The position numbers and the translations under genes are program-made. This document shows, in pieces, positions 25,489 through 33,653 of a stretch of 64,000 bases of DNA (its first letter is position 1; each line of letters begins with the position of its first letter). The stretch is from Pseudomonadota bacterium. GTDB lineage: Bacteria; Desulfobacterota; Desulfarculia; Desulfarculales; Desulfarculaceae. The DNA lies in contig JAHIQI010000052.1 of NCBI GenBank assembly GCA_018902755.1, positions 1-64,000 of the forward strand. The letters run 5' to 3'. Under the pieces are notes generated by a model. It ran no database searches and was not told the DNA's origin. It saw nothing but the letters and a program-made list of their open reading frames with translations.

Positions 25489-27426
25489 TCAGATACGGCT
25501 CAGTGGCTCATCAGCCTTCACGCCGTTGCCCGGCCGGTAGCGCTCGTCGTACTTGAGGTCCACCTGGGGCTCGGCCACCGGCTGGTCCAAATGCAGCTTC
25601 ATCTCGATGACCCCCTGGCTCACCAGGCCGGTCACTGCGTAGCCCATGGTCTTCAAGATGTTCATGCTGGCCAGGTTCTCGGGCATCACGTAGGCGTTGG
25701 CCACCAGGTAGCCCCGGTCGTGGGCCACGTCCAAAACCGCCTTCATCAGGGCCCGGCCCAGGCCCTTGCCCTGCATCTCCGTGGCCACCGCGAAATCCAC
25801 CTCCGGCTCGCCGTCCCCGCCCAGCACGTAGCGGGCCACCCCCACCATGCGCTCGGCCCCGAACTCCCCGGCCAGGGCCACCAGCGACAGCTCGCGGTGA
25901 TAGTCGATGTTGACCATCTTCTGCATGTCCTTCTTGGGGAAGGCTTTGGTGGCGTGCAAAAAGCGGTAGTACACCTCGCGGTCGGTCATGGAGTAGAAGA
26001 ACTCCTGCACCATGCGCTCGTCGGTGGGCTTCACCGGGCGGATGAAGACCTCGCCGCCGCCCTTGAGCGCGGCGTGGCGCTCGTACTTGTCGGGGTAGAC
26101 CCCTGTGAACAGCGGGGCCAGGATCTGGCGCTGGCTGATGAGCCCCCCCTCGCGGGCGGCGGTCAAGAGCGCGTCGCGGTGGTTGGGGTGGGCGATGTCG
26201 ATGAGCGCCACGGTGCGCTCGCGCAGCGACAGGCCGTGCAGGTACACCGCGCCGTACTCGGTGGCCACGCTGCGCACCCCGGCCCGGGTCACCGCCACCC
26301 CCGCCCCCGGCGCGATCTGGAACACCACCCGGCTGGATCCGTCGGGCCTCAGCGAGGGCAACACCACGATGCCCTGGCCGCCGGGGCTGGCCGTGGCCCC
26401 GCGCAAAAAGTCCATCACCCCGCCCATGCCCGAGTAGACCCGCCCCTCGCGGTCGGCGGTGCACACCTGGCCGGTAAGGTCCACCTCCAGGGCCTCGTGC
26501 ACACTGAACATGCGGTGGTTGGCCGCGATCACCGCCGGGTTGTTCACTTCCCGGGTGGGCAGCAAAACCACTTCGGGGTTGTTGTTGACGAAGTTGAACA
26601 GCTTGTCCCCGCCAAGGCAAAAGGAGGCCACGATCTTGTGAGGGCGCAGGCCCTTTTCCGACCCGGTGACCACCCCCTTTTCGATGAGCGGCAGATAGGC
26701 GTCGGTGAGGGCGTCGCTGTGGATGCCCAGGTTTTTACGACCGCCCAGCTCGCCCAAGACCGCCTGGGCCATGCGCCCCAGCCCGGCGTGGATGGTGGCC
26801 CCGTCGGGGATCAGCCGGGCCACCTGGCGGGCCGCCTTGATCGCCACCTCGTCGGGGCTGGTCTGGCTGAAGGTGATGAGCGGCTGGGTGTGCTCCACGA
26901 TGCAGTCCAGGCGGCTCACGGGGATGTAGGTGTCGCCGTGGGTGCGGGGCATCTCGGGGTTCACCTGGGCGATGACCAGGCGGGCCTGGGCGATGGCCTC
27001 TCCGGCCACGTCCACCGACACCCCCAGGGAGCACCAGCCGTGCTCGTCGGGCGGCGACACCTGGATGAGCACCGCGTCCACCGCCAGGCGGCCCGAGCTT
27101 ATCAGGTCGGGCAGGTCGCTCATGTGCAGGGGCACGTAGTCGGCCGCACCCTCGCTCACCGCCCGGCGGGCGGCGGCGGCCACGAAGAAGCGCATGGCCG
27201 TGAAGTTGTCGGCAAAAGCCTCAGAGGTGTATTCGCTGGCCGCCACGCTGATGGCCTGGATGACCTGCACGTCCAGCAGGCTGGGAGCCCGCCTGGACAG
27301 GGCGGCCACCAGATGGCGCGGTTCGGCGCAGCCGGAGCCGATGTATACGCTGCTGCCCGAGCGCAGACGGCTCAGGGCCTGATCGGCGGACATGCGCCGC
27401 TTGCGGTATACCTCGCGCCAGTCCAA
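25489..27426 (-). CDS. acetyl-CoA hydrolase/transferase fused to a GNAT acetyltransferase
   Basis: 645 aa. Residues ~1-430 form a family I CoA-transferase/acetyl-CoA hydrolase (VYIGSGCAEPRHLVAAL, DGATIHAGLGRMAQAVLGEL, and the late GGVMDFLRGATASPGGQGIV block). Residues ~455-610 form a GNAT domain with an acetyl-CoA loop VATEMQGKGLGRALM and SMNILKTMGY. The fusion is known in anaerobic proteobacteria. It suggests a CoA-transferase controlled by, or coupled to, acetylation (inference). The TTG start follows GGGAG at 6 bases, directly after the 69-aa gene. Confidence 0.88.
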   Translation of the reverse strand: MDWREVYRKRRMSADQALSRLRSGSSVYIGSGCAEPRHLVAALSRRAPSLLDVQVIQAISVAASEYTSEAFADNFTAMRFFVAAAARRAVSEGAADYVPLHMSDLPDLISSGRLAVDAVLIQVSPPDEHGWCSLGVSVDVAGEAIAQARLVIAQVNPEMPRTHGDTYIPVSRLDCIVEHTQPLITFSQTSPDEVAIKAARQVARLIPDGATIHAGLGRMAQAVLGELGGRKNLGIHSDALTDAYLPLIEKGVVTGSEKGLRPHKIVASFCLGGDKLFNFVNNNPEVVLLPTREVNNPAVIAANHRMFSVHEALEVDLTGQVCTADREGRVYSGMGGVMDFLRGATASPGGQGIVVLPSLRPDGSSRVVFQIAPGAGVAVTRAGVRSVATEYGAVYLHGLSLRERTVALIDIAHPNHRDALLTAAREGGLISQRQILAPLFTGVYPDKYERHAALKGGGEVFIRPVKPTDERMVQEFFYSMTDREVYYRFLHATKAFPKKDMQKMVNIDYHRELSLVALAGEFGAERMVGVARYVLGGDGEPEVDFAVATEMQGKGLGRALMKAVLDVAHDRGYLVANAYVMPENLASMNILKTMGYAVTGLVSQGVIEMKLHLDQPVAEPQVDLKYDERYRPGNGVKADEPLSRI

Positions 27427-27429
27427 AGG

Positions 27430-27639
27430 CTACTCCCGGCTGGGCTCGTCCTCGCCCCGCTCGCGGGGATTGGCCGGCAAGTGGCAGGCCTCGTGCAACA
27501 GGTTTTCCACCGTGGCCAGACAGGGGCCGCCGCGCTCTATGGCGTCGTCCACCAGGCGCTCCCAAAGCTCGCGGCCCGGGTCGAAGCCCTCTTCCAGCCG
27601 GCGGGGCTGGTTCAAAATCGGTTTGGGGTTGTCCGCCAT
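27430..27639 (-). CDS. 69-aa hypothetical protein upstream of the CoA-transferase/GNAT fusion
   Basis: 69 aa from ATG 27639, preceded by GGAGGTG at 6 bases. It is acidic and soluble with no membrane segment. It has an amphipathic helix FDPGRELWERLVDDAIERG, then a single Cys pair well apart (PCLATVENLLHEACHLP). The stop lies 3 bases before the next start, so the two genes are translationally linked. No family is recognised. Confidence 0.65.
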   Translation of the reverse strand: MADNPKPILNQPRRLEEGFDPGRELWERLVDDAIERGGPCLATVENLLHEACHLPANPRERGEDEPSRE

Positions 27640-27769
27640 GTTGCCCACCTCCAGTCCCCGGCCCCCATGAAATACGCGGGCCTGCAAAAACCTATATTAA
27701 GATAAAAAACCCTGCATATAAATTAAATAGGTGGATAGAGCCTTTTTAGGCCCCGGCCCCTCGCGGGGC

Positions 27770-28600
27770 TCAGCTTTTCCAGCGTTCCAGCTCACGGCCC
27801 AGGAACTCCTCCAGCCTCTGGTTGTAGGGCCGGTAGAACTCCAGCAGGCGCTCCCTGGCCGCGCGGCTCATGGGGGGGTACTTGCGCTTGACCAGGGGGC
27901 CCCGGCAGGCCTGCTTGATCCAGTGCTTGGGCACCCACTTCTGGTACTTGTTGCGCCTCAGGAAAAAGGAGTGCACCGGGTTGTCCCACACCATGGAGGA
28001 GTTGGAGGCCTTGGTCATCTCCGGGCAGCGGAAGCTTGGGTCCACCCCCAGGAAATCGAAGCAACGGCTGAACACCGCCTCCGGGTCCTGCTTCAGGTCC
28101 TCGAAGATCAGCACCAGCATCTGCTCGCGCCTGAACAGCTCCAAATAGCTTTCGATCTGGTTGATGTAGGCCCCCCGGCTGAAGTATCCCCGCTCGCCGT
28201 GGCGGTATTCCGGGGTGAGGGCCACGTCTATGGCCTGCTCAAAGGAAAGGGGCTCGGCCAAAAAGCGGCGGTTGTCCCAGTACTGGGAATAGGCCCGGTC
28301 CACCGGGTTGCGCAGCACCGCCACCAGCTTCGCCTCGGGCAGCAGCTCGTGGATGCGCCCCGCCACCCCCGGCTTGCAGATGTAGCCCGGCGAGGCCTCG
28401 CCCACCGCCAGGGCGTTGGGGGAGGCTTCGGCGAACACCGATTGGTAGTACTCCACACCCCGGCGGTAGTGGTTGTCGTGGAAGAAGAAGTTCACTTCCT
28501 TGACGTCGGGGATGAAAACCTGGGGATGACGCTTGAGCACCTGAAAAAGGGAGGTGGTGCCGCTGCGTTGGGCTCCGATGACCAAGAAATTGGGTAACAT
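27770..28600 (-). CDS. PAPS-dependent sulfotransferase family protein
   Basis: Transfers sulfate from PAPS to a hydroxyl or amine acceptor. 276 aa from ATG 28600; the longer frame to 28789 precedes the conserved N-terminal strand and is rejected. The 5'-phosphosulfate loop is IGAQRSGTTSLFQVL (residues ~7-21). The 3'-phosphate site is AVLRNPVDRAYSQYWDNR (~98). C-terminal LEFYRPYNQRLEEFLGREL is typical of heparan N-sulfotransferase-like bacterial enzymes, which often decorate surface polysaccharides. No glycan cluster is adjacent. It is divergent from the AEC transporter. Confidence 0.9.
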   Translation of the reverse strand: MLPNFLVIGAQRSGTTSLFQVLKRHPQVFIPDVKEVNFFFHDNHYRRGVEYYQSVFAEASPNALAVGEASPGYICKPGVAGRIHELLPEAKLVAVLRNPVDRAYSQYWDNRRFLAEPLSFEQAIDVALTPEYRHGERGYFSRGAYINQIESYLELFRREQMLVLIFEDLKQDPEAVFSRCFDFLGVDPSFRCPEMTKASNSSMVWDNPVHSFFLRRNKYQKWVPKHWIKQACRGPLVKRKYPPMSRAARERLLEFYRPYNQRLEEFLGRELERWKS

Positions 28601-28890
28601 GCTGTGTCCTGTGGCCCAAGAGCGCCGATAAGAGAAAAACCATGCCGCCGCGATGATTGCGGCGAGCTTTGGCGCCTGGTCGGCCCCGGCTGCGGGGCAG
28701 GGCGGGCAACGGGGTGATTTCCAGCTTAAAGCGCTAGGTTGGCAGCGCCTGTGTGCTGATAAAATATCCCCTCCACGGCGGATGGTCAATAAGGGCCCGC
28801 CTAGCCATATTCTCCGGCCAAGCCGCCAACTCTATTGCCAGGCGGCGAACGGCGGGTTAAGTTCGAGCAGGTTACTGGGGGAGGTTGACG

Positions 28891-29814
28891 GTGGCCCACA
28901 TCCTGGACAACGTACTGCCGGTGTTCGTGCTCATAGCCCTGGGCCGTCTGATCATGGCCAAGGGCTGGGCCCCGCCCGCCTTTTTCGCGGCCTCGGACCG
29001 GATCGTCTACTTCATCTTTTTCCCGGCCCTGCTCTTTCTCAAGATAGGCTCGGCCGGGGCGGAGCTCAGCGCCCTCCCTGCGCTCATGGCCGCCGTGCTG
29101 GCCGCCATCCTCCTGGTGTGGGCGCTCAGCCTGGTCTACGCCCGCCTGGCCGGGGTGGCCCCCTACCAGGCCGGCACCTTCAGCCAGGTGAGCTACCGCT
29201 TCAACAGCTACGTGGGCATGGCCGTGATCCTCAGCGCCTTCGGCGAGGAGGGGGTGGCCCGCTTCGGCATCCTCATCTCCATGGCCATCCCCTTCATCAA
29301 CCTTTTGGCCGTCTCCACCCTGGTCTGGTATTCCCAGGCCTCCTTCAGCGGGGCCCAGAAGGCCAAGCTGGCCTTCAAGGCTCTGCTGGCCAACCCTTTG
29401 ATCCTCTCCTGCCTGGCGGGCATCGCCTGGGCCCACTCCGGCCTGGAGCTGCCCCTGTTTTTGAAGCGCTCCCTGGCCCTGGCCGGCGGCCTCAGCCTGC
29501 CCCTGGCCCTGCTGTCCATCGGCGGCTCCCTGGCCCTCACCAAGCTCAAGGGCCGGGTGGCGCTCAGCCTGCTGTCGTGCCTGCTCAAGCTTTTGGTGCT
29601 GCCCCTGGTGGGCTGGGGCCTGCTCACCCTGGCCGGGGTGGGGGGCCTGTCGCTCACCGTGGCCATGATCTTTTTGGCCCTGCCCACGGCCACCAGCGCC
29701 TACATCCTCTCCACCCAGATGAACTCCGACGCCGACCTGGCCGGAGCGGCCATCGTGCTCGGCACTTTGCTAAGTTTTTTCAGCCTTTCCGCGGTGCTGT
29801 TGATCTTTGCCTAG
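28891..29814 (+). CDS. AEC (auxin efflux carrier-like) family transporter
   Basis: 307 aa from GTG 28891, six bases after GGGGGAGG; a TTG at 28885 overlaps that site. There are ten predicted membrane helices in two five-helix halves. Conserved marks are FFPALLFLKIG in the first half and, later, SYRFNSYVGMAVI, PLALLSIGGSLAL and FLALPTATSAYILSTQM. AEC proteins export or import small carboxylates such as malate; the substrate here is unknown. A 63-aa membrane protein follows in the same direction. Confidence 0.9.
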   Translation: MAHILDNVLPVFVLIALGRLIMAKGWAPPAFFAASDRIVYFIFFPALLFLKIGSAGAELSALPALMAAVLAAILLVWALSLVYARLAGVAPYQAGTFSQVSYRFNSYVGMAVILSAFGEEGVARFGILISMAIPFINLLAVSTLVWYSQASFSGAQKAKLAFKALLANPLILSCLAGIAWAHSGLELPLFLKRSLALAGGLSLPLALLSIGGSLALTKLKGRVALSLLSCLLKLLVLPLVGWGLLTLAGVGGLSLTVAMIFLALPTATSAYILSTQMNSDADLAGAAIVLGTLLSFFSLSAVLLIFA

Positions 29815-29850
29815 AAACTGGGTGTGTGTTAAATTTAGTCAGGAGACCAG

Positions 29851-30042
29851 ATGAGCAAACTCACCGTATTTCTAATTCGGGCCGCGGCCGGTCTAATCGG
29901 CGGTTTTGTCCTGTGGCGGTTTTTCTTCCACAAGACAACGCTCTGGTGGACCTTCTTGGTGTTGGCGGTGATCGTTATCGCCGCGGCTTACGCCTCCGAG
30001 ATTTGGCGATTCAAGAAAAAGCTCGAGAACAAACAGCCTTGA
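29851..30042 (+). CDS. 63-aa two-helix membrane protein
   Basis: 63 aa with ATG preceded by AGGAGA. Two hydrophobic helices (residues ~4-24 and ~31-48) are joined by a short basic loop (FFHKTT). The charged tail EIWRFKKKLENKQP is probably cytoplasmic. The family is unrecognised. It sits 36 bases after the AEC transporter, 46 before the TPR gene, and may share their transcript. Confidence 0.6.
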   Translation: MSKLTVFLIRAAAGLIGGFVLWRFFFHKTTLWWTFLVLAVIVIAAAYASEIWRFKKKLENKQP

Positions 30043-30088
30043 TCTGACAACGAAAGAGCACTCACCACTTGCCGGGAGGGACTCGGGC

Positions 30089-30658
30089 ATGAAGGTGCGG
30101 TTGCTGTTTCTGACCCTGGGTATGGCCCTGTGCTGGGCGGCGGCGCCGGTTTTGGCCGCGCCGCGCTCGCAGTTGGAGCTGTCCACGGCCGACGACGCCG
30201 CGCGCTACGCGGTGGAGAAGGGTTGGAAATACTTCGACCGGGGAGACCTGGCCGGGGCTCTGCGCCGCTTCCACCAGGCCACCATCATCGACCCCTCCTT
30301 CGCCCCCGGCTACTTCGGCAAGGCCTTCGTCTACTCCCGGCAAAAGCGCTGGGACCTGGCCGAAACCAACTACCTCAAGACCCTGGAACTGGCCCCGAAC
30401 AACACCAACGCCTACGGCAACCTGGCCGTGGTGTATTGGTCCCAGGGCAAGGTGGCCATGGCCGCGCCCTACGTGCGCCGATCCCTGGAGCTGGCCCCCG
30501 CCGACCCCATGGTGCAGGAAAACGCGGCCTACTACTTCTTCTACTCCGCCAACTACGACGCCGCCTGGCGTCACCTCAACAAGGCCAAGGCCTTGGGGGC
30601 CCGGCCTGATCCTAATTTTGTGAAGGATATTAGGGCACGCCTCTCCAACAGTAATTAG
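30089..30658 (+). CDS. secreted tetratricopeptide-repeat protein
   Basis: 189 aa. A signal peptide (residues 1-23, ending APVLAAP) is followed by about four TPR units between residues 45 and 175. The units contain the usual small-residue/aromatic positions (e.g. KGWKYFDRGDLAGALRRF, AYGNLAVVYWSQGKVAMAAP). It is a periplasmic protein-protein interaction scaffold; the partner is unknown. Its stop codon abuts the first base of a long-palindrome repeat. Confidence 0.85.
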   Translation: MKVRLLFLTLGMALCWAAAPVLAAPRSQLELSTADDAARYAVEKGWKYFDRGDLAGALRRFHQATIIDPSFAPGYFGKAFVYSRQKRWDLAETNYLKTLELAPNNTNAYGNLAVVYWSQGKVAMAAPYVRRSLELAPADPMVQENAAYYFFYSANYDAAWRHLNKAKALGARPDPNFVKDIRARLSNSN

Positions 30659-30779
30659 GCGGCTTCGCCAGAACCCGCATGGCGGCGTTGTCAGCGTCGC
30701 TCGGTCCTCGGGGTAGGTTCTCCTACCCCTGCGTCCCTCGCTCGCTTCCGCCTTGCCCTCCTGGCTCTGGCTGTGCCGC
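30659..30779. repeat. long-palindrome intergenic repeat, copy 4
   Basis: 121 bp beginning immediately after the TPR gene's TAG. Outer arms are GCGGCTTCGCCAGAACCCGC and CTCTGGCTGTGCCGC; the central stem is GGGTAGGTTCTCCTACCC. Confidence 0.85.
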
Positions 30780-30828
30780 TGAGGTTGCGTCAGGCCACGC
30801 AATGCTTCGTTGTCATCCAGTAAACAGC

Positions 30829-31247
30829 AAGTCATTGCGAGGTCCGCCGCCCATGGCGCCGGCCTGAAAAAGGGGCTGCGTGCGGCGGGCCGTGGCAATC
30901 TTCCTTCTCCCTAGTCATGCCTCCCTTCAGAGGATGCGGCCGTCCCGCCTGGGGGAAGGCGAAGTTCGCCACGTCGCATCTTTTCCAAGATGCTCCTTGC
31001 GATGACGGCTATTGCTGGAGGCATGGGCGGGAATTGCGTGCCTTGTCCGGGCATTGATGCCGACACGAAAGCACCGTATTCGCTTGGACTAGATTAGCGT
31101 AGGTGGGGTGGAGCGAAGCGAAACCCAACAATCACCAAACCAACCCCAGAGGCAAGGCGCGGGCAAAAAACAACCTCACTGCGGACAAGCCACAGTGAGG
31201 TTGAAAACATGCCGTTTACGCCGCCACGCGGCGGCTGGCGCAGCCGC
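30829..31247. repeat. GTCATTGCGAGG-type repeat and GCGTAGG hairpin in the gap
   Basis: 30830-31003 starts AGTCATTGCGAGGTCCGCC and ends GATGCTCCTTGCGATGACG, an imperfect inverted unit containing TCGCCACGTCGCATCT that recurs near 61300-61440. A GCGTAGGTGGGG...AAACCCAACA hairpin lies at 31097-31131. 31165-31215 has CAACCTCACTG...CAGTGAGGTTG, a 10-bp inverted repeat that could terminate the minus-strand operon ending at 31248. No gene is seen. Confidence 0.6.
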
Positions 31248-32036
31248 CTACTTCTTGCCTTGCTCCACCACATGCAGAGATTTGCTGCGGTCCTGGTCCA
31301 GGTCCATCTTGAGGAACGGCCCCTGGATGGGCAGGGCGATGGTCAACCGAGGCGTGAGGTCCACCTCCACCTTGACCTGGCCCAGGGTGGTGGCCAACAG
31401 GTGGCCGCCCTTGGTCTTGTCCGCGCTCAAAAAATGCAGGTGCCAGCCCGGCGCGCCGGTGCCCTTGGCATAGGCCGGGGAGATGAAGCCCACCAGCTCG
31501 CCGTCCACTTCCTGCCAGTCGAACACCGCCTGGTGCTTCACCACCTCCAAGAGGGGAGGGTAGGGCGGCTTCTGGGCGGGCACGCTGCGGGCCTTGATGG
31601 CCGCGAAGCGCCCCTTCACCCGCACCGCGTAGAACAGGTTGCGGCTGGGCAGGCGGCTCTCCAGCCACTTCTTGAGGCCGGGGAAATCCAGGCCCGCCGG
31701 AGGGGCGAGGATTATATCGGAATCGAAGAAGGTGACCTGGGCGAAGGGGGTCAGGGTCTTGGGGGGCATGACATGGGGGACTCCCTGCATGTCTATCCGG
31801 TAGACCACTCCGCCGCTGACCACCATCTCGCCGTCCAGGTCCTGGAAGGTGCCCAGGCCGGTGTCGCCGTGCTTGAGCAACTGGCCCAGGTTCATGGAGC
31901 CGTAATAGTCACCGGCCAACAGGGCGTCCAGCAGCGAGACCTGGAAAAGGGTCTCCCGGCCCGGCCCGCCGGCCAGGGCGGGAGCGGCCAAGGCGAGGCT
32001 AAGCAGTAGCGCGGCAATCAAGCGGGCTGGGCGCAT
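31248..32036 (-). CDS. budA: alpha-acetolactate decarboxylase, predicted secreted
   Basis: Converts 2-acetolactate to acetoin and CO2. 262 aa with a clear signal peptide (residues 1-22, LLLSLALAAPALAG). The active-site set is intact: Glu70, Arg150, the zinc ligands His199, His201 and His212 in GWHLHFLSADKTKGGHL, and Glu258. It begins 1 base after the leuB stop and is thus the last gene of the ilv-leu operon. A decarboxylase that consumes the operon's own first intermediate, placed outside the cytoplasm, would vent overflow acetolactate (inference). Confidence 0.92.
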   Translation of the reverse strand: MRPARLIAALLLSLALAAPALAGGPGRETLFQVSLLDALLAGDYYGSMNLGQLLKHGDTGLGTFQDLDGEMVVSGGVVYRIDMQGVPHVMPPKTLTPFAQVTFFDSDIILAPPAGLDFPGLKKWLESRLPSRNLFYAVRVKGRFAAIKARSVPAQKPPYPPLLEVVKHQAVFDWQEVDGELVGFISPAYAKGTGAPGWHLHFLSADKTKGGHLLATTLGQVKVEVDLTPRLTIALPIQGPFLKMDLDQDRSKSLHVVEQGKK

Positions 32037-32037
32037 C

Positions 32038-33033
32038 TCAGGCTCCCATGCGGGCGATGACCGCTTGGGCCATGCCCATGGTGCCCAGGCTGCCGCCCAG
32101 GTCGCCGGTGGTCTCGCCCGCGGCCAGGCAACCGGCCACCGCGTCCTCCACCGAGGCGGCCATGTCGGCGTAGCCCAGGTGCCTTAGCAGCATGGCCGCG
32201 CAGAGGATGGCCGCCGTGGGGTTGGCCTTGCCCTGGCCCGCGATGTCCGGGGCGGTGCCGTGCACCGGCTCGAACAGGGCCGGGCCGTCGCCCAGGTTGG
32301 CGCTGGGGCACATGCCCAGGCCGCCGATGAGCCCGGCGGCCAAGTCGCTCAGGATGTCGCCAAAGAGGTTGGTGGTGACGATCACCTGGAAGTCCTGGGG
32401 CTTGAGCACCATGCGCATGGCCACCGAGTCCACCAGGGCCTCTTCGTACTTGATCTGGGGGAACTCCTTGGCCGCCCGGCGGCAGGCTTCCAGGAACACG
32501 GTGTCGGTCTTCTTGAGCACGTTGACCTTGTGTACCGCCGTGACCTTTTCATAGCCCGCCTGGATGGCGAACTCGAAGGCGCAGCGGGCGATGCGGTAGG
32601 AGGCCTTGTCGGTGATGACCCGGGTGGCGGTGGCCTTGCCCGGCTCGGGCTCGTCCTCGCCGCCGAAATACAGGCCTTCGCTGTTCTCGCGCACGATCAT
32701 CATGTCGGTTTCCGGGCGCAGGCAGTCCACGCCCTGGTAGGCCTTGCTGGGGCGCAGGTTGGCCCAGGCCTTGAGTTCGGCCCGTAGGCGCAGGATAACC
32801 TGGGCCGCGCAGGCCCCGGCCGCGCCGAAGAGCACCGCGTCTGATTTCAGCGCGCCGTCCAGGGTCTCCTGGGGCAGGGCCACGCCGGTTTGCTCCAGGG
32901 TGCCGTCGCCCGCCTGAAAGTGGGTGAAGTTCAGCGCCGCGCCGGTGGCCTTTAGGACCGCCAGGGCGGCCTCGGTCACCTCGGGCCCCACGCCGTCGCC
33001 GCCGATTACCGCGATCTCATGTTGCTTGCTCAC
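32038..33033 (-). CDS. leuB: 3-isopropylmalate dehydrogenase (short IMDH/ICDH-family form)
   Basis: Oxidative decarboxylation of 3-isopropylmalate in leucine synthesis. 331 aa, shorter than the ~355-aa Thermus/E. coli type. It has IGGDGVGPEVTEAAL at the N-terminus, MMIVRENSEGLYFGGE, the catalytic Lys in HKVNVLKKTD, LFGDILSDLAAGLIGGLGM and VHGTAPDIAGQGKANPTA. The short form is close to archaeal-type and homoisocitrate enzymes, so specificity rests on context. It overlaps leuD by 4 bases and leuC lies upstream, so leuB is by far the likeliest. Confidence 0.9.
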   Translation of the reverse strand: MSKQHEIAVIGGDGVGPEVTEAALAVLKATGAALNFTHFQAGDGTLEQTGVALPQETLDGALKSDAVLFGAAGACAAQVILRLRAELKAWANLRPSKAYQGVDCLRPETDMMIVRENSEGLYFGGEDEPEPGKATATRVITDKASYRIARCAFEFAIQAGYEKVTAVHKVNVLKKTDTVFLEACRRAAKEFPQIKYEEALVDSVAMRMVLKPQDFQVIVTTNLFGDILSDLAAGLIGGLGMCPSANLGDGPALFEPVHGTAPDIAGQGKANPTAAILCAAMLLRHLGYADMAASVEDAVAGCLAAGETTGDLGGSLGTMGMAQAVIARMGA

Positions 33034-33653
33034 TGCTGCTCTCCCTTGGTCGCCGCCTGCCAGGGCTCGGCGTGGTTTTTCTCATAGGCCGCTATGTCGG
33101 CTTCGTTGGTCAGGGTGAGGCCCACCTCGTCCAGGCCCTCCAACAGGCAATGCTTGCGGAAGGGGTCCACCGGGAAGAAGCAGGCGAAGCCGTCGGGTCC
33201 GCTGATGGTCTGCCCCTTGAGGTCCACGGTGAGGCGGTAGCCCTGCTTGGCCTGGACCCGCTTGAACAGGTCGTCCACCAGGGCGGTCTCCAGCTCGATG
33301 GGCAGCAGGCCGATCTTGTAGGAGTTGGCCTTGAAGATGTCGGCGAAGCTGGGGGCGATCAGCGCCCGGAAGCCGTAGTCCTGCAGGGCCCAGGGGGCGT
33401 GCTCGCGGCTGGAGCCGGAGCCGAAGTTTTCCCGGGCCAGAAGGATGGTGGCCCCTTGGTAGTGGGGCTGGTTGAGCACGAACTCGTCCACCAGGTTGCC
33501 GGCCTCGTCGTAGCGGTGGTGGTAGAACAGCACCTCGCCGAAACCTTCGCGCTCCACACTCTTCAAAAACTGCTTGGGCACCAGCTGGTCGGTGTCCACG
33601 TGGGCCATGTCCAGGGGAACCACCACGCCGGTGAGCTTTACGAACTTTTCCAT
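33030..33653 (-). CDS. leuD: 3-isopropylmalate dehydratase small subunit
   Basis: Swivel-domain partner of LeuC in isomerising 2- to 3-isopropylmalate. 207 aa from the ATG that shares a base with the leuC stop (TAATG). Marks: VVPLDMAHVDTDQLVPKQFL at the start, the substrate loop ARENFGSGSSREHAPWAL, and FADIFKANSYKIGLLPI. The length fits the longer bacterial LeuD (about 200 aa) rather than the 160-aa archaeal form. Confidence 0.96.
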   Translation of the reverse strand: MEKFVKLTGVVVPLDMAHVDTDQLVPKQFLKSVEREGFGEVLFYHHRYDEAGNLVDEFVLNQPHYQGATILLARENFGSGSSREHAPWALQDYGFRALIAPSFADIFKANSYKIGLLPIELETALVDDLFKRVQAKQGYRLTVDLKGQTISGPDGFACFFPVDPFRKHCLLEGLDEVGLTLTNEADIAAYEKNHAEPWQAATKGEQQ

